Source: Nitrospirota bacterium
GTDB taxonomy: Bacteria > Nitrospirota > Thermodesulfovibrionia > Thermodesulfovibrionales > JdFR-88
Reading direction: 5' to 3'
Assembly (NCBI GenBank): GCA_021813405.1
Contig: JAKAKS010000024.1
Span: 1-53,641 of the forward strand
DNA length: 53,641 nt
Shown: positions 15,372-22,579 of the stretch, piece by piece
How positions within the stretch are numbered: the stretch's first letter is position 1
Layout: the number at the start of each line of letters is the position of its first letter
Notes under the pieces: generated by a model
Database searches by the model: none
What the model was told of the DNA's origin: nothing
Seen by the model: the letters and a program-made list of their open reading frames with translations, nothing else
Translations under genes and position numbers: made by a program

Positions 15372-15758
15372 TTAAGCGGCATTTTCTGCCTCCTTCATCT
15401 GTCTTTTGATAGCCCTGGCTTCTTCAAGGCGCTTAAGCCCTTTACTGCGGCATTCATTCCGCCAGTTAAGAAGTGCTGCCGCCTTGGCCAGCTTGGTGCT
15501 CCCGGCGTATACCTTCACGGCCTTGCACATATTTTTAAGCTCAACGCTTTTGAATGCCTCGACCAGCTCTTTCCTGTTGCTGAAATTTTTGATAGCGGTC
15601 CTTACATACCAGGCGGCAAGAATCCTTTCGGTGATTTTGCTTTTCGTGCCGCTATGAGGGAGCACCATTAAATAACAAAGTGCGCGCAATTCGCTTGCCG
15701 AACGGCCTTTAAGATTGCGCTTGGACGGGACAACATACAAAATGTTTTTCCGCTTCAT
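15372..15758 (-). CDS. Helical, highly basic phage protein (SAP-like region)
   Basis: This 128-residue protein contains GRSASELRALCYLMVLPHSGTKSKITERILAAW, which resembles a SAP DNA-binding motif, followed by a Lys/Arg-rich helical tail. A nucleic-acid-binding role is plausible. It overlaps the upstream gene by ATGA. No firm family assignment. Confidence 0.65.
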   Translation of the reverse strand: MKRKNILYVVPSKRNLKGRSASELRALCYLMVLPHSGTKSKITERILAAWYVRTAIKNFSNRKELVEAFKSVELKNMCKAVKVYAGSTKLAKAAALLNWRNECRSKGLKRLEEARAIKRQMKEAENAA

Positions 15759-15958
15759 CTCAGCTTCTTCCCGCAGACAAAGCAGTAATTGACTTCCATC
15801 TGATACATTCCCAACTGCGGGATGTTCAGCCGCCCGGTAAGAGCCTTCAGGAAGATGCAGCAGGCGTTCTCCGGAAGGTCCTCGCGCTTTACGTCGGAAC
15901 GCAGATCTATAACTTCCTTCCTGGACGGGTTAAGATCATAGATATCTGCGCGTTTCAA
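15755..15958 (-). CDS. Small protein with a C-terminal zinc knuckle
   Basis: The 67-residue protein starts at TTG overlapping the gemA stop (TTGA) with AGGAGG seven bases upstream. It ends NYCFVCGKKLR, one CxxC knuckle, with another Cys pair (ACC) in the middle. Possibly zinc-binding. No function is known. Confidence 0.6.
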   Translation of the reverse strand: MKRADIYDLNPSRKEVIDLRSDVKREDLPENACCIFLKALTGRLNIPQLGMYQMEVNYCFVCGKKLR

Positions 15959-16428
15959 AACGGGTCCTCCTGGTTCAGGGCCTCGCGCCGCTGGTGCTGG
16001 GTATACGAGCCTTTGGCCTGCATGCGGAGAATGGTCTCCTTTATGCGCTTCAAATGCCATAAGCTCTCGATCCAATCGAAGTGATCGATCTCGCCGTATA
16101 TCTTTTTAGCCAGGGCAAGCAGGGGACGCTCATATCCCTGGCCCCAGCGCTTCAGCGCGTATTCCTTGATCTCCTCTTTCAGCCCCTTCAGGCTGGAGTT
16201 GTGGTGATAGACCTCGCCTCCCTTACGCGGGCTCTTTGCGGATTTCGGCCTCCAGCCCATCTCCTTGAATTCCGTAAGGACGGCATCCGCCTCTGTCTCG
16301 GTAAGCCGCTGCGACGTAAAGGTGTGGCCATGCTTGAAAAGTATGGCCTTGTATTGGTCTTTACTCAGCTTCAGTTCCTTGGCGGCAATGTGGAGCTTCG
16401 CCTGCTGCCCGCGCGTAATGTCGCTCAT
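15955..16428 (-). CDS. GemA-like regulatory protein (Mu gp16, DUF1018)
   Basis: The 157-residue sequence fits the Mu gp16/GemA family: ITRGQQAKLHIAAKELKLSKDQYKAIL at the start, then LTETEADAVLTEFKEMGWRP and a C-terminal helical domain with ALKRWGQGYERPLLALAKKIYG. In Mu it modulates host gene expression and gyrase-related supercoiling. It stands before the Mor-like gene in the middle region, as expected. Confidence 0.88.
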   Translation of the reverse strand: MSDITRGQQAKLHIAAKELKLSKDQYKAILFKHGHTFTSQRLTETEADAVLTEFKEMGWRPKSAKSPRKGGEVYHHNSSLKGLKEEIKEYALKRWGQGYERPLLALAKKIYGEIDHFDWIESLWHLKRIKETILRMQAKGSYTQHQRREALNQEDPF

Positions 16429-16706
16429 TTCTCTCCCTCCCAGCCGATACCTTTCAGCAGGTCAATCGCCTTCGCCTGGATGAACGTGCCTGCTGCCCAT
16501 ATCCGCTTGCCCTCGTAGATGTACTGCCAAGCCTGCTCTGCCGTAAGTTGCACGAAGACGATATCCGGCCATTTGTGCAGCAGCACGGAGGCCAGCGGCA
16601 GCGGGAAATATTTCTTGTCCGGCTCCGGGGTCACGCAGAGAATCTTTTCTATCTGCTCGTCCGGAAGCACGGCGGCATACCAGTCGGACATCGGGACCTC
16701 TATCAT
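16425..16706 (-). CDS. Hypothetical phage protein, 93 aa
   Basis: Starts MIEVPMSDWYAAVLPDEQIEKIL, overlapping its upstream neighbour by ATGA and gemA downstream. A soluble alpha/beta protein with several Trp/Tyr. No known domain. Conserved tight coupling suggests a middle-phase accessory role. Confidence 0.6.
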   Translation of the reverse strand: MIEVPMSDWYAAVLPDEQIEKILCVTPEPDKKYFPLPLASVLLHKWPDIVFVQLTAEQAWQYIYEGKRIWAAGTFIQAKAIDLLKGIGWEGEK

Positions 16707-17599
16707 TCTTCACCCTCGCCGAATTCCATCCGCGCCTGATTGAATATGTCTTCCAGGCTTGCCTTCTGGAGCCTGGACGCCCGCATTAGGATCATGATGC
16801 CCCGGTGACGCAGGCTCCGCGTGGCCTCGGCGATCTCCGGGACCGTGACCGGGATGAAGTAGCCCCTGGGGCAGCTTGCTATCAGGCAGCCGTGATTGTT
16901 TACCAGGTGCGCGATCACCTCGCGCAGCCTTTTATAATCCACCCCGGCCACGGCGGCAAGAACGCCGCCCAGCACGGCGTTCTCCCTGCCCCTGTGCGCG
17001 GACACCGCCGCCAGCACGCGGGACTCCTCCCCCGTCAAATCAAAATTTATTTGAATCTGGTCAGGCATCTGTCTCCGTGGATTAACGTAAGCCACTACAT
17101 CAGCCCGTTTTTCCCTTCCTAAAGTGGAAAGCCTATCCTGAATCCACGCGTACCATGCCCGATGTGAAGCTGTAAGAGGAATAAACCCGGCATTGGCAGC
17201 AATTTCTCTGTATTCAAAAAGCTCGCCGCTTGCCCAGGCGCGGGGAAGGTATAACCACCAGGGCTCATATAGGATGCTGAGCTTGTCGGCCCAGCACAGT
17301 TTAGAAGGCTCTGTTTTTAAGCGGCGGGCGAAATGACGGCTATGCAATAAAATCAGATCGTGCATATAGTGGTCATCGAATATCCGAAAAACAAGGGCAG
17401 CTCCATAGACCGGATGACACTCTCCTTTTTCATCGTCCATATTTTCACAGCCCCAATAGCCCCAGTCATGAACGATAATACAGACCAGTTCTTTCCATGA
17501 AGGACGCCCGTATAATTTCCACCATGCTATTAAGACCGTTACCGGATGCCAGATAAATTGATGCACCCCGAAAAGAATGCTTTTAGTACCCTTTTTCAT
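16703..17599 (-). CDS. HD-type hydrolase domain fused to a winged helix
   Basis: This 298-residue protein has N-terminal residues resembling an HD metal-hydrolase site: H18, H44-D45 (IIVHDWGYWGC), H62, H86 and D105 (CWADKLSIL). Residues about 188-275 form a separate winged-helix-like domain (ESRVLAAVSAHRGRENAVLGG...LREVIAHLVNNHGCLIASCPRGYFI), a module often found alone in Mu-like phages. The HD part may act on nucleotides, the winged helix on DNA. The fusion suggests a nucleotide-metabolism or regulatory enzyme; substrate unknown. Confidence 0.65.
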   Translation of the reverse strand: MKKGTKSILFGVHQFIWHPVTVLIAWWKLYGRPSWKELVCIIVHDWGYWGCENMDDEKGECHPVYGAALVFRIFDDHYMHDLILLHSRHFARRLKTEPSKLCWADKLSILYEPWWLYLPRAWASGELFEYREIAANAGFIPLTASHRAWYAWIQDRLSTLGREKRADVVAYVNPRRQMPDQIQINFDLTGEESRVLAAVSAHRGRENAVLGGVLAAVAGVDYKRLREVIAHLVNNHGCLIASCPRGYFIPVTVPEIAEATRSLRHRGIMILMRASRLQKASLEDIFNQARMEFGEGEE

Positions 17600-17608
17600 A
17601 ATCCCTCC

Positions 17609-17635
17609 GTCATTCCGGCTTGTCCGGAATCCTTC
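17609..17635. repeat. REP-like palindrome
   Basis: ATTCCGG/CCGGAAT arms, in the short gap between the 58-residue gene and the HD gene, ten bases upstream of the latter's ATG. Confidence 0.85.
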
Positions 17636-17641
17636 CTCGCT

Positions 17642-17818
17642 TTATCTGCCGCAATGATCTTGTTCAGTTGCCTCTCGACCATTCGAAGGGCCGAAGAGTT
17701 TGTAAATCGCCAGAGCATCAGGCAAGCGCTCCTGGTATGCCTCTACCGCTATCGCCTCGCGGACGTAGTACATCCGGATGCGGTTTATATGGCGCTTCTT
17801 TACGCGCATTTCGACCAT
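17642..17818 (-). CDS. Small basic phage protein, 58 aa
   Basis: An ATG frame (MVEMRVKKRHINRIRMYYVREAIAVEAYQ...) that overlaps the end of the TSCPD gene by 19 bases and stops just before a palindrome. It is the only plausible frame in an otherwise empty gap and its charged helical composition is protein-like, but the ribosome-binding site is weak. Function unknown. Confidence 0.45.
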   Translation of the reverse strand: MVEMRVKKRHINRIRMYYVREAIAVEAYQERLPDALAIYKLFGPSNGREATEQDHCGR

Positions 17819-18297
17819 CCGCAGTTATGGCAGACGGCGCAGCCGCCTTCGTGTTCCACCGCGCCGCCGCAATCCGGGCAGGCCCCGATGTGCGAAGGGG
17901 CGTCTGCAATCTTTATCGGCTCGGGCGCAGAGTCAACGTCATCTAAAGGCAAACCCGGATTCTTATACATCTCAATCGCCTTGGCCAGGGCGTCGGCGCA
18001 TGAGAGGACCTTTCCGCCCTTGCCCCATTGCGGCTGCTGGCAGGAGATGCCCTTTAGCTGCTTCACGATCACGTCCGGCTCGATATTGGAGCGCAGGGCC
18101 AACGAGATAAGCCTGCCCAGGGCTTCGGCCTGGCTGGACGCGCAGCCGCCCGCCTTGCCCATGGAAGTGAATATCTCGAAGAAACGCCCCTCTTCATCCT
18201 CATTGATAGTGACGTAGATGTTGCCGCAGCCCGTGTTCATCTTGCGCGTGATGCCGCGAAGGACCTCAGGCCGTTTTTTGGGAGAGATGTTTGTCAT
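17800..18297 (-). CDS. TSCPD domain protein: free-standing C-terminus of class II ribonucleotide reductase
   Basis: The 165-residue sequence matches the C-terminal part of NrdJ: RPEVLRGITRKMNTGCGNIYVTINEDEEGRFFEIF, then GKAGGCASSQAEALGRLISLALRSNIEPDVIVKQLKGI, and a final zinc ribbon C140-x2-C143...C153-x2-C156-x2-C159 ending GWSKC. In full-length NrdJ this region carries the redox-active Cys tail. The catalytic barrel is absent here, so the phage may modulate or supplement the host B12-dependent reductase. It is coupled to the secreted HNH gene upstream. Confidence 0.8.
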   Translation of the reverse strand: MTNISPKKRPEVLRGITRKMNTGCGNIYVTINEDEEGRFFEIFTSMGKAGGCASSQAEALGRLISLALRSNIEPDVIVKQLKGISCQQPQWGKGGKVLSCADALAKAIEMYKNPGLPLDDVDSAPEPIKIADAPSHIGACPDCGGAVEHEGGCAVCHNCGWSKCA

Positions 18298-18815
18298 TTT
18301 CCCTTCCGCGCTTTCGGTGGATTCGGCATGCTCTTGTAAACCGATATCCAGTCATGCGTTATTGCCTCCTGGGCGTCCTTGAGCAGGATTCGGCCTGCGC
18401 AGACCTCCCTGTGCAGATAGTCTTCAACCTGATCTTTTACCCGTGCCCCGAAAGGCCCGGAATAATGCTCCGGCCAGAGATTGAGCGGATCATTTGAGCC
18501 GCCAAGCTCCAGGCTGCCATCGTGGTCTATCTCCACATTCGTGGCTGGCCAGTGAGGATATTTGGCCCGGTACCTGGCTATGACCGCCTGCTTTTCAGAA
18601 TCTGTAACGTTGCGGACCGTGGCCGTGTAGCCGGGCTTGCATATCGTCTCCTGGATATTCGCCTGCGTTACGGCAGGATCGAAAGCGCCAGGCGTGAGCG
18701 CCGGATCGGGCCGGTCCAGATAAGAGGGACCGGCGGCGAAGGTCGGGGCGGCGAGTAACATAGTTACAGCAAGAAGGATTCCGGACAAGCCGGAATGACG
18801 TCTTTTAAACTTCAT
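18294..18815 (-). CDS. Secreted HNH-type endonuclease
   Basis: The 173-residue protein starts at ATG 18815. The first 26 residues form a signal peptide (MKFKRRHSGLSGILLAV, then TMLLAAPTFAAG), and residues 6-15 are encoded by a REP-like palindrome. The mature part has a central NVEIDHDGSLELGGSNDPLNLWPEH, the HNH beta-beta-alpha metal motif with D-H, N and H. A periplasmic location is predicted. It may degrade host or incoming DNA. Overlaps the upstream gene by 11 bases. Confidence 0.8.
   Translation of the reverse strand: MKFKRRHSGLSGILLAVTMLLAAPTFAAGPSYLDRPDPALTPGAFDPAVTQANIQETICKPGYTATVRNVTDSEKQAVIARYRAKYPHWPATNVEIDHDGSLELGGSNDPLNLWPEHYSGPFGARVKDQVEDYLHREVCAGRILLKDAQEAITHDWISVYKSMPNPPKARKGK
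18773..18799. repeat. REP-like palindrome inside the HNH signal peptide
   Basis: Reverse-oriented ATTCCGG/CCGGAAT copy that encodes residues 6-15 of the secreted HNH protein in frame. Confidence 0.85.
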
Positions 18816-19164
18816 TGGTTGATTCCTTTCTTTCAGGGAAATAGCGCGTGCCGAAGGGGCAGCAGTCCGCCTGACATAAAGGGGACTTAAGATTGTCCAC
18901 ATGCCAGCATGTCAATTCCTTTTTGTGCGGGCAATGCTCCGGGCTGGCCTGAGGCTTGCCCAGGGCGCGGATAAATAGAGCGGCTTCCTGGAGGCGGCTC
19001 TTGGCGGCTGCCACCAGCTCCGGCGAGACGGTCGCATCAATAGAGCCCTGCTTGTGCGCCGTCTCCAGAAAGCAGAGGATGTTATGCGCGGGCGCAAAGG
19101 CGTTAATGATCTTGTCCGCCAGGTATGCGCGCTGATCGGGAGTGAACTGAGGGGCAGGGGTCAT
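18805..19164 (-). CDS. Hypothetical phage protein with Cys/His tail
   Basis: The 119-residue protein has a helical N-terminus (FTPDQRAYLADKIINAF) and a C-terminal cluster CPHKKELTCWHVDNLKSPLC...CC, probably metal-binding. Overlaps its upstream neighbour by ATGA. Not recognised. Confidence 0.6.
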   Translation of the reverse strand: MTPAPQFTPDQRAYLADKIINAFAPAHNILCFLETAHKQGSIDATVSPELVAAAKSRLQEAALFIRALGKPQASPEHCPHKKELTCWHVDNLKSPLCQADCCPFGTRYFPERKESTNEV

Positions 19165-19391
19165 GCCGCCTCCCGTAAGAACTTTCTACCTGGAGAGGTC
19201 ATATAAACTCTCAGGTCCAGGAGTGCTGCCTTACTGGTCCAGCGGCATTTGAAATAGCAGCACCGTTGCAATGAACCATTGGGCTTTAAAAGGTAGGGAG
19301 ACCAGCACGAGTCCCCAAGGCCACCGGCGATCACCACTGGCCAGCCCTTTTCAACGTGGACATAAGGCGTCCGGATAAGTTTCTTGCTCAC
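19161..19391 (-). CDS. Hypothetical phage protein, 76 aa
   Basis: GTG start overlapping the previous stop (GTGA) with GGAGGAGG nearby. The sequence VSKKLIRTPYVHVEKGWPVVIAGG...RCCYFKCRW suggests a small beta-rich, possibly metal-binding protein. Not recognised. Confidence 0.55.
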   Translation of the reverse strand: MSKKLIRTPYVHVEKGWPVVIAGGLGDSCWSPYLLKPNGSLQRCCYFKCRWTSKAALLDLRVYMTSPGRKFLREAA

Positions 19392-19615
19392 GCCGCCTCC
19401 TCCGTTTCGACAACCCAGAGTTCTTCCCATTTCATGTTTCTCTGGCCGAGCTTTTTCACAAGCTGGGCGAAAAACTTTGTATGCCCAAATAGCTTCTCTG
19501 CTGCCGCCTTAACAGCCGCCTTTTCGCTGCTCGTGCGGCTTACAGTGATATTCATGCCCTTTACGCGCGCATAGTGGGTTTGTCCATCCGAGCGCACTAA
19601 AACATCGTATTGCAT
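19388..19615 (-). CDS. Hypothetical phage protein, 75 aa
   Basis: MQYDVLVRSDGQTHYARVKGMNITVS... followed by a basic helix (SSEKAAVKAAAEKLFG). A small alpha/beta protein, possibly nucleic-acid-binding. Overlaps the end of gam. Not recognised. Confidence 0.6.
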   Translation of the reverse strand: MQYDVLVRSDGQTHYARVKGMNITVSRTSSEKAAVKAAAEKLFGHTKFFAQLVKKLGQRNMKWEELWVVETEEAA

Positions 19616-20109
19616 GCCGCCTCCTCTGAAATCTTTTTGTAATCCACCTCATACCCGAAGGTCTCGCCGCTCTTTCTCTTCACGCCGACGGAGGCGAGGG
19701 TCTTGTCATCCAGCTTGTCCAGCGCGTCCTTGTCCGGGCTCTCTTTGATATGCAGGTACGAGGCCCCGAGCTTCTCGCGTATCTGCGCCACGGCCTTTTT
19801 AACGCTCGATATGATGAGCCTGGTGCTCTTCCGGAAAGAGACCGTCCCGAATGTGAGCTGCAAGGACTGCTTTGCGCCAAGGCCTTCCCGGTGCGCTTCC
19901 GTAAATACCTGCATCTCGGCCTCCAGCCTGGCGATCTCCGCGAGGAGAGGCTCGACCTTCTTTGCCGCGCTCGTTTTAGCGCGCATGATCTCGCCGTTCA
20001 TGGCATCTTCTATACAGTCGAATTCTATTCTCAGAAACCCGATGCGCCTGAGCGCCACGTCCACGTCCGCCCACGCCTTCATAGTGGGCACTACCTTTTT
20101 ACGTGCCAT
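19597..20109 (-). CDS. Gam-like host-nuclease inhibitor
   Basis: The 170-residue sequence fits the Mu Gam family: MARKKVVPTMKAWADVDVALRRIGFLRIEFDCIEDAMN at the start, a long coiled coil with LEAEMQVFTEAH, and a C-terminal TFGTVSFRKSTRLII...DYKKISEEA. Gam is a Ku-like protein that binds DNA ends and shields phage DNA from RecBCD-type exonucleases. It starts at ATG behind AGGAGG. It lies in the semi-essential early region, as in Mu. Confidence 0.9.
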   Translation of the reverse strand: MARKKVVPTMKAWADVDVALRRIGFLRIEFDCIEDAMNGEIMRAKTSAAKKVEPLLAEIARLEAEMQVFTEAHREGLGAKQSLQLTFGTVSFRKSTRLIISSVKKAVAQIREKLGASYLHIKESPDKDALDKLDDKTLASVGVKRKSGETFGYEVDYKKISEEAACNTMF

Positions 20110-20529
20110 TTAAAAAGCACCTCCTTTGACTTTGGTCATACGACCCGAACTAATTGAGTGATCATGAAAACCTGCGGGGAGACAAGAGCGCCTGCGCATT
20201 GCCCGCCCCTGTATTTGTGACCCGCAAACAGGCCCGCATGCAAGCTGGTCCGGCTTCCTCTTTGTAAATTCCTCACCACAGATCGCGCAAATGCCCTGAC
20301 CGCAATTCCGGTTTTTTGCGTATTCGCGCTGCTTTTTCCGGCAGCTCTCGCATGTAGCAAATCGCTCGTCTTCGGGAAGCGGCTTATTGCAGCACTGGCA
20401 TCTCCTGATCAAACCGGCTGCTTCCTGCGCGCGCGGATATACCCGCTTGCCGCAGATCGGACAGACGTCTATCAGCATGTGAGCTTCAAAGACCTGGTAC
20501 ATCCCGGCCTTACATTTTGGACAGTTCAT
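20110..20529 (-). CDS. Multi-zinc-finger phage protein
   Basis: The 139-residue protein starts MNCPKCKAGMYQVF, at the ATG overlapping the previous stop. It holds at least three CxxC pairs plus CQCC, CESC, CAICG and CGPVCGS, a string of zinc ribbons. Such proteins in the Mu early region probably bind DNA or partner proteins. Not assigned to a named family. Confidence 0.6.
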   Translation of the reverse strand: MNCPKCKAGMYQVFEAHMLIDVCPICGKRVYPRAQEAAGLIRRCQCCNKPLPEDERFATCESCRKKQREYAKNRNCGQGICAICGEEFTKRKPDQLACGPVCGSQIQGRAMRRRSCLPAGFHDHSISSGRMTKVKGGAF

Positions 20530-20954
20530 AAGCAATCCACCCCCGCGAATAACAGCATCTCGCTTTTCCTGTTTGCCGCCCTGGTGAAGTGGGCATCCAG
20601 CGACGTTTCTTTTTCCTGGGTATCTATGCGCCAACTATCAAGGCATCCGCCTTTCGCCGCGCACCCCCATCTACACCCCGCCAAATCGCTCCCCGGCGAG
20701 CCTATGCAATACCACCTCGCGTGTTCACAGCACCAGAATGCCACCGGGCAATACCGCTTTTGTTTTATGCTTTTCGCAAGAGGCTCCTTAGACGCGCACT
20801 CACAGCCTTTGCAGGCGTACCGGCAGATGCCTTTGGATGCCTTGCGAGGCACAGGCGCAGGGTGGCCCCTGCGTCCCCAGGCCAGAAACTGCTTGTACGT
20901 AATCGGCTCGGCCCTTTGCAGATAGCAGGGCGGCGTCTTCGCCTGGCGGCTCAT
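20526..20954 (-). CDS. Cys-rich early phage protein, 142 aa
   Basis: Starts MSRQAKTPPCYLQRAEPITYKQFLAW at the ATG overlapping the stop of the 28-residue gene. The middle has many Cys (CRYACKGCEC, CPVAFWCCEHARWYC, CRWGCAAKGGC), likely metal-binding. No family recognised. Confidence 0.55.
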   Translation of the reverse strand: MSRQAKTPPCYLQRAEPITYKQFLAWGRRGHPAPVPRKASKGICRYACKGCECASKEPLAKSIKQKRYCPVAFWCCEHARWYCIGSPGSDLAGCRWGCAAKGGCLDSWRIDTQEKETSLDAHFTRAANRKSEMLLFAGVDCL

Positions 20955-21037
20955 CTCAAGCTCCACCCGAACACCAGGCCAATGGCAAAGCAGCCTAATA
21001 TGACCGCGCTAAGCTCGCCAGGCGTGATGGTCATCAT
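20951..21037 (-). CDS. 28-residue single-helix membrane peptide
   Basis: A tiny frame (MMTITPGELSAVILGCFAIGLVFG...) whose start and stop both overlap neighbours by ATGA. About 18 residues are hydrophobic and would span the membrane once. The double coupling supports it. Function unknown. Confidence 0.5.
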   Translation of the reverse strand: MMTITPGELSAVILGCFAIGLVFGWSLR

Positions 21038-21276
21038 GCCGCTACCTTCTTTTCCGTCAGCTTCGCCGCAATGCCGTCTATGTGCGTTGTAAGGCAATTC
21101 CTGCAACACAGATGGTTGTCGTAATCCTCCGGATTGAACGCCGGGATCGCCGGAACTATCATCAGCGTGACCAGGCCGTCCGTCTCCAGACACGCAATCT
21201 GGCGGCGCATGTAATAGCCGCCCTTTTTCACCTCGCGGCTGCATTCGTCGCAAACGTAAGGGTTGTCCTTTTTCAT
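21034..21276 (-). CDS. Zinc-finger-like early phage protein, 80 aa
   Basis: MKKDNPYVCDECSREVKKGGYYMRR... with CDEC near the N-terminus and CCRNC near residue 60 forms a treble-clef-like four-Cys site. It is coupled by ATGA to the MuB-like gene. DNA- or protein-binding role inferred. Confidence 0.65.
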   Translation of the reverse strand: MKKDNPYVCDECSREVKKGGYYMRRQIACLETDGLVTLMIVPAIPAFNPEDYDNHLCCRNCLTTHIDGIAAKLTEKKVAA

Positions 21277-22529
21277 AGCTGGTTTATGACCTCCGCGTTT
21301 ACAATGGGCTCGCCAAGTTCCGCAGCCAGGTTCATGGCCTTCACGATGTAATTGTTCACGGTAAGCGGATACGCCGTGGAGGCCGTCCTTTCCTTCGCGT
21401 CCCGCGTGGTCAGCCTTTTGGAGAGCGCGGTAATGGCGTCCTTCGTGATGATCTCGCCTATCTCCGCCCCGGCCAACTTGAACTTCAGCTCCAGGTAATC
21501 ACCCATGTTGCCGTTCAGGCCGCTTATGTGCGCGATCTGGAAACGCCTGGTGACCTCGCGCATCTCGAAGTGCATGCGCTCGTCAAAGAGATCGCCAAGC
21601 TCCGGCTGCCCGATGAGGATTATCCCGATCACCTTCCTGTAACCAAGCTCGATCTCGGAAAAGCGCTTCAGGTACTTGAGCACGGGCACCGATAGATCGT
21701 GCGCCTCCTCGACCATGAGGACCGTATCGCCGCCTGCCTTTGCGCGGTCCGTCAGCAGTTTGATTACTTGGCGCGCCTTGGCCTCCCGGTCCTGCTTCGG
21801 GGTTTGTCCGAAGTCCATGATAACGGCGTTGCATAGGTGCTCCACGGTGAGTTTCTTCTTGTCGATGATCTGCGGGTAGCAGACCTTTATCTGCTCGCCG
21901 CTTTTTTCCAGCTCCATCATCACCTTTTTGCGGATGGTGCTCTTGCCGCTGCCCACCTCGCCGATAACGGCGATGCAGCCCCGATGCTTGGCGGCGTCCA
22001 GCATGGCGGCCTGTATGTACCTGTGCTCGTCCGACATGAATACGTCCGACTCTTTTGCCACATCATCAATAAACGGGTTCTTGAACAGCTGGAACTGCTT
22101 TTTTGCGTCCATGCTCAGCATCTCTCTGTCCACCTCCATGATTATTTCGTGCGGATTACCCGGCACGACTGCCTCGCGCCTGCGCACTTCCATCTGCCTT
22201 TTCCCTAAATCCACCGGCATCGTCTGCTTTCCAACCGTAATGCCGAAATCGCTGACGGGCCTCCACAGGTCCACAAGCCCCGCGTTAAGGGCCTTAAGCC
22301 ATCTCATCGCCTCCGGGTTTTGTTGCACGTAACTTTCCACCGTGGACATAAACTCGTCCTTATCTACCCGTGAAGGCAGGATGCCCGTGCTAAGGGTAAG
22401 ATTGATCGTGGATTTGCCGTAACCTGTGCGGCGGGATATTTCGCCCTGGGACATGCCCCCTACCTGGGCAACAAGAGCCCGGAGCAGAATCGGATTGTAC
22501 GGCGCTTTCGCTGCTAAACTGCCTGCCAC
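21273..22529 (-). CDS. MuB-like AAA+ ATPase (transposition target selector)
   Basis: The 418-residue protein starts at GTG 22529, with GGAGG about eight bases upstream. An N-terminal helix-turn-helix (about 26-49: MSQGEISRRTGYGKSTINLTL) precedes an AAA+ core with Walker A GEVGSGKST (190-198) and Walker B TVLMVEEAHD (269-278). The C-terminal part is helical. In Mu, MuB binds target DNA, delivers it to MuA and gives target immunity. It is longer than Mu MuB and resembles ExeA-type ATPases, as in many Mu-like prophages. Confidence 0.9.
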   Translation of the reverse strand: MAGSLAAKAPYNPILLRALVAQVGGMSQGEISRRTGYGKSTINLTLSTGILPSRVDKDEFMSTVESYVQQNPEAMRWLKALNAGLVDLWRPVSDFGITVGKQTMPVDLGKRQMEVRRREAVVPGNPHEIIMEVDREMLSMDAKKQFQLFKNPFIDDVAKESDVFMSDEHRYIQAAMLDAAKHRGCIAVIGEVGSGKSTIRKKVMMELEKSGEQIKVCYPQIIDKKKLTVEHLCNAVIMDFGQTPKQDREAKARQVIKLLTDRAKAGGDTVLMVEEAHDLSVPVLKYLKRFSEIELGYRKVIGIILIGQPELGDLFDERMHFEMREVTRRFQIAHISGLNGNMGDYLELKFKLAGAEIGEIITKDAITALSKRLTTRDAKERTASTAYPLTVNNYIVKAMNLAAELGEPIVNAEVINQL

Positions 22530-22579
22530 CTCTATCACCCTCCATGAGTGAATTTCTGCCCGGCGCGGAAACCGCGCCT

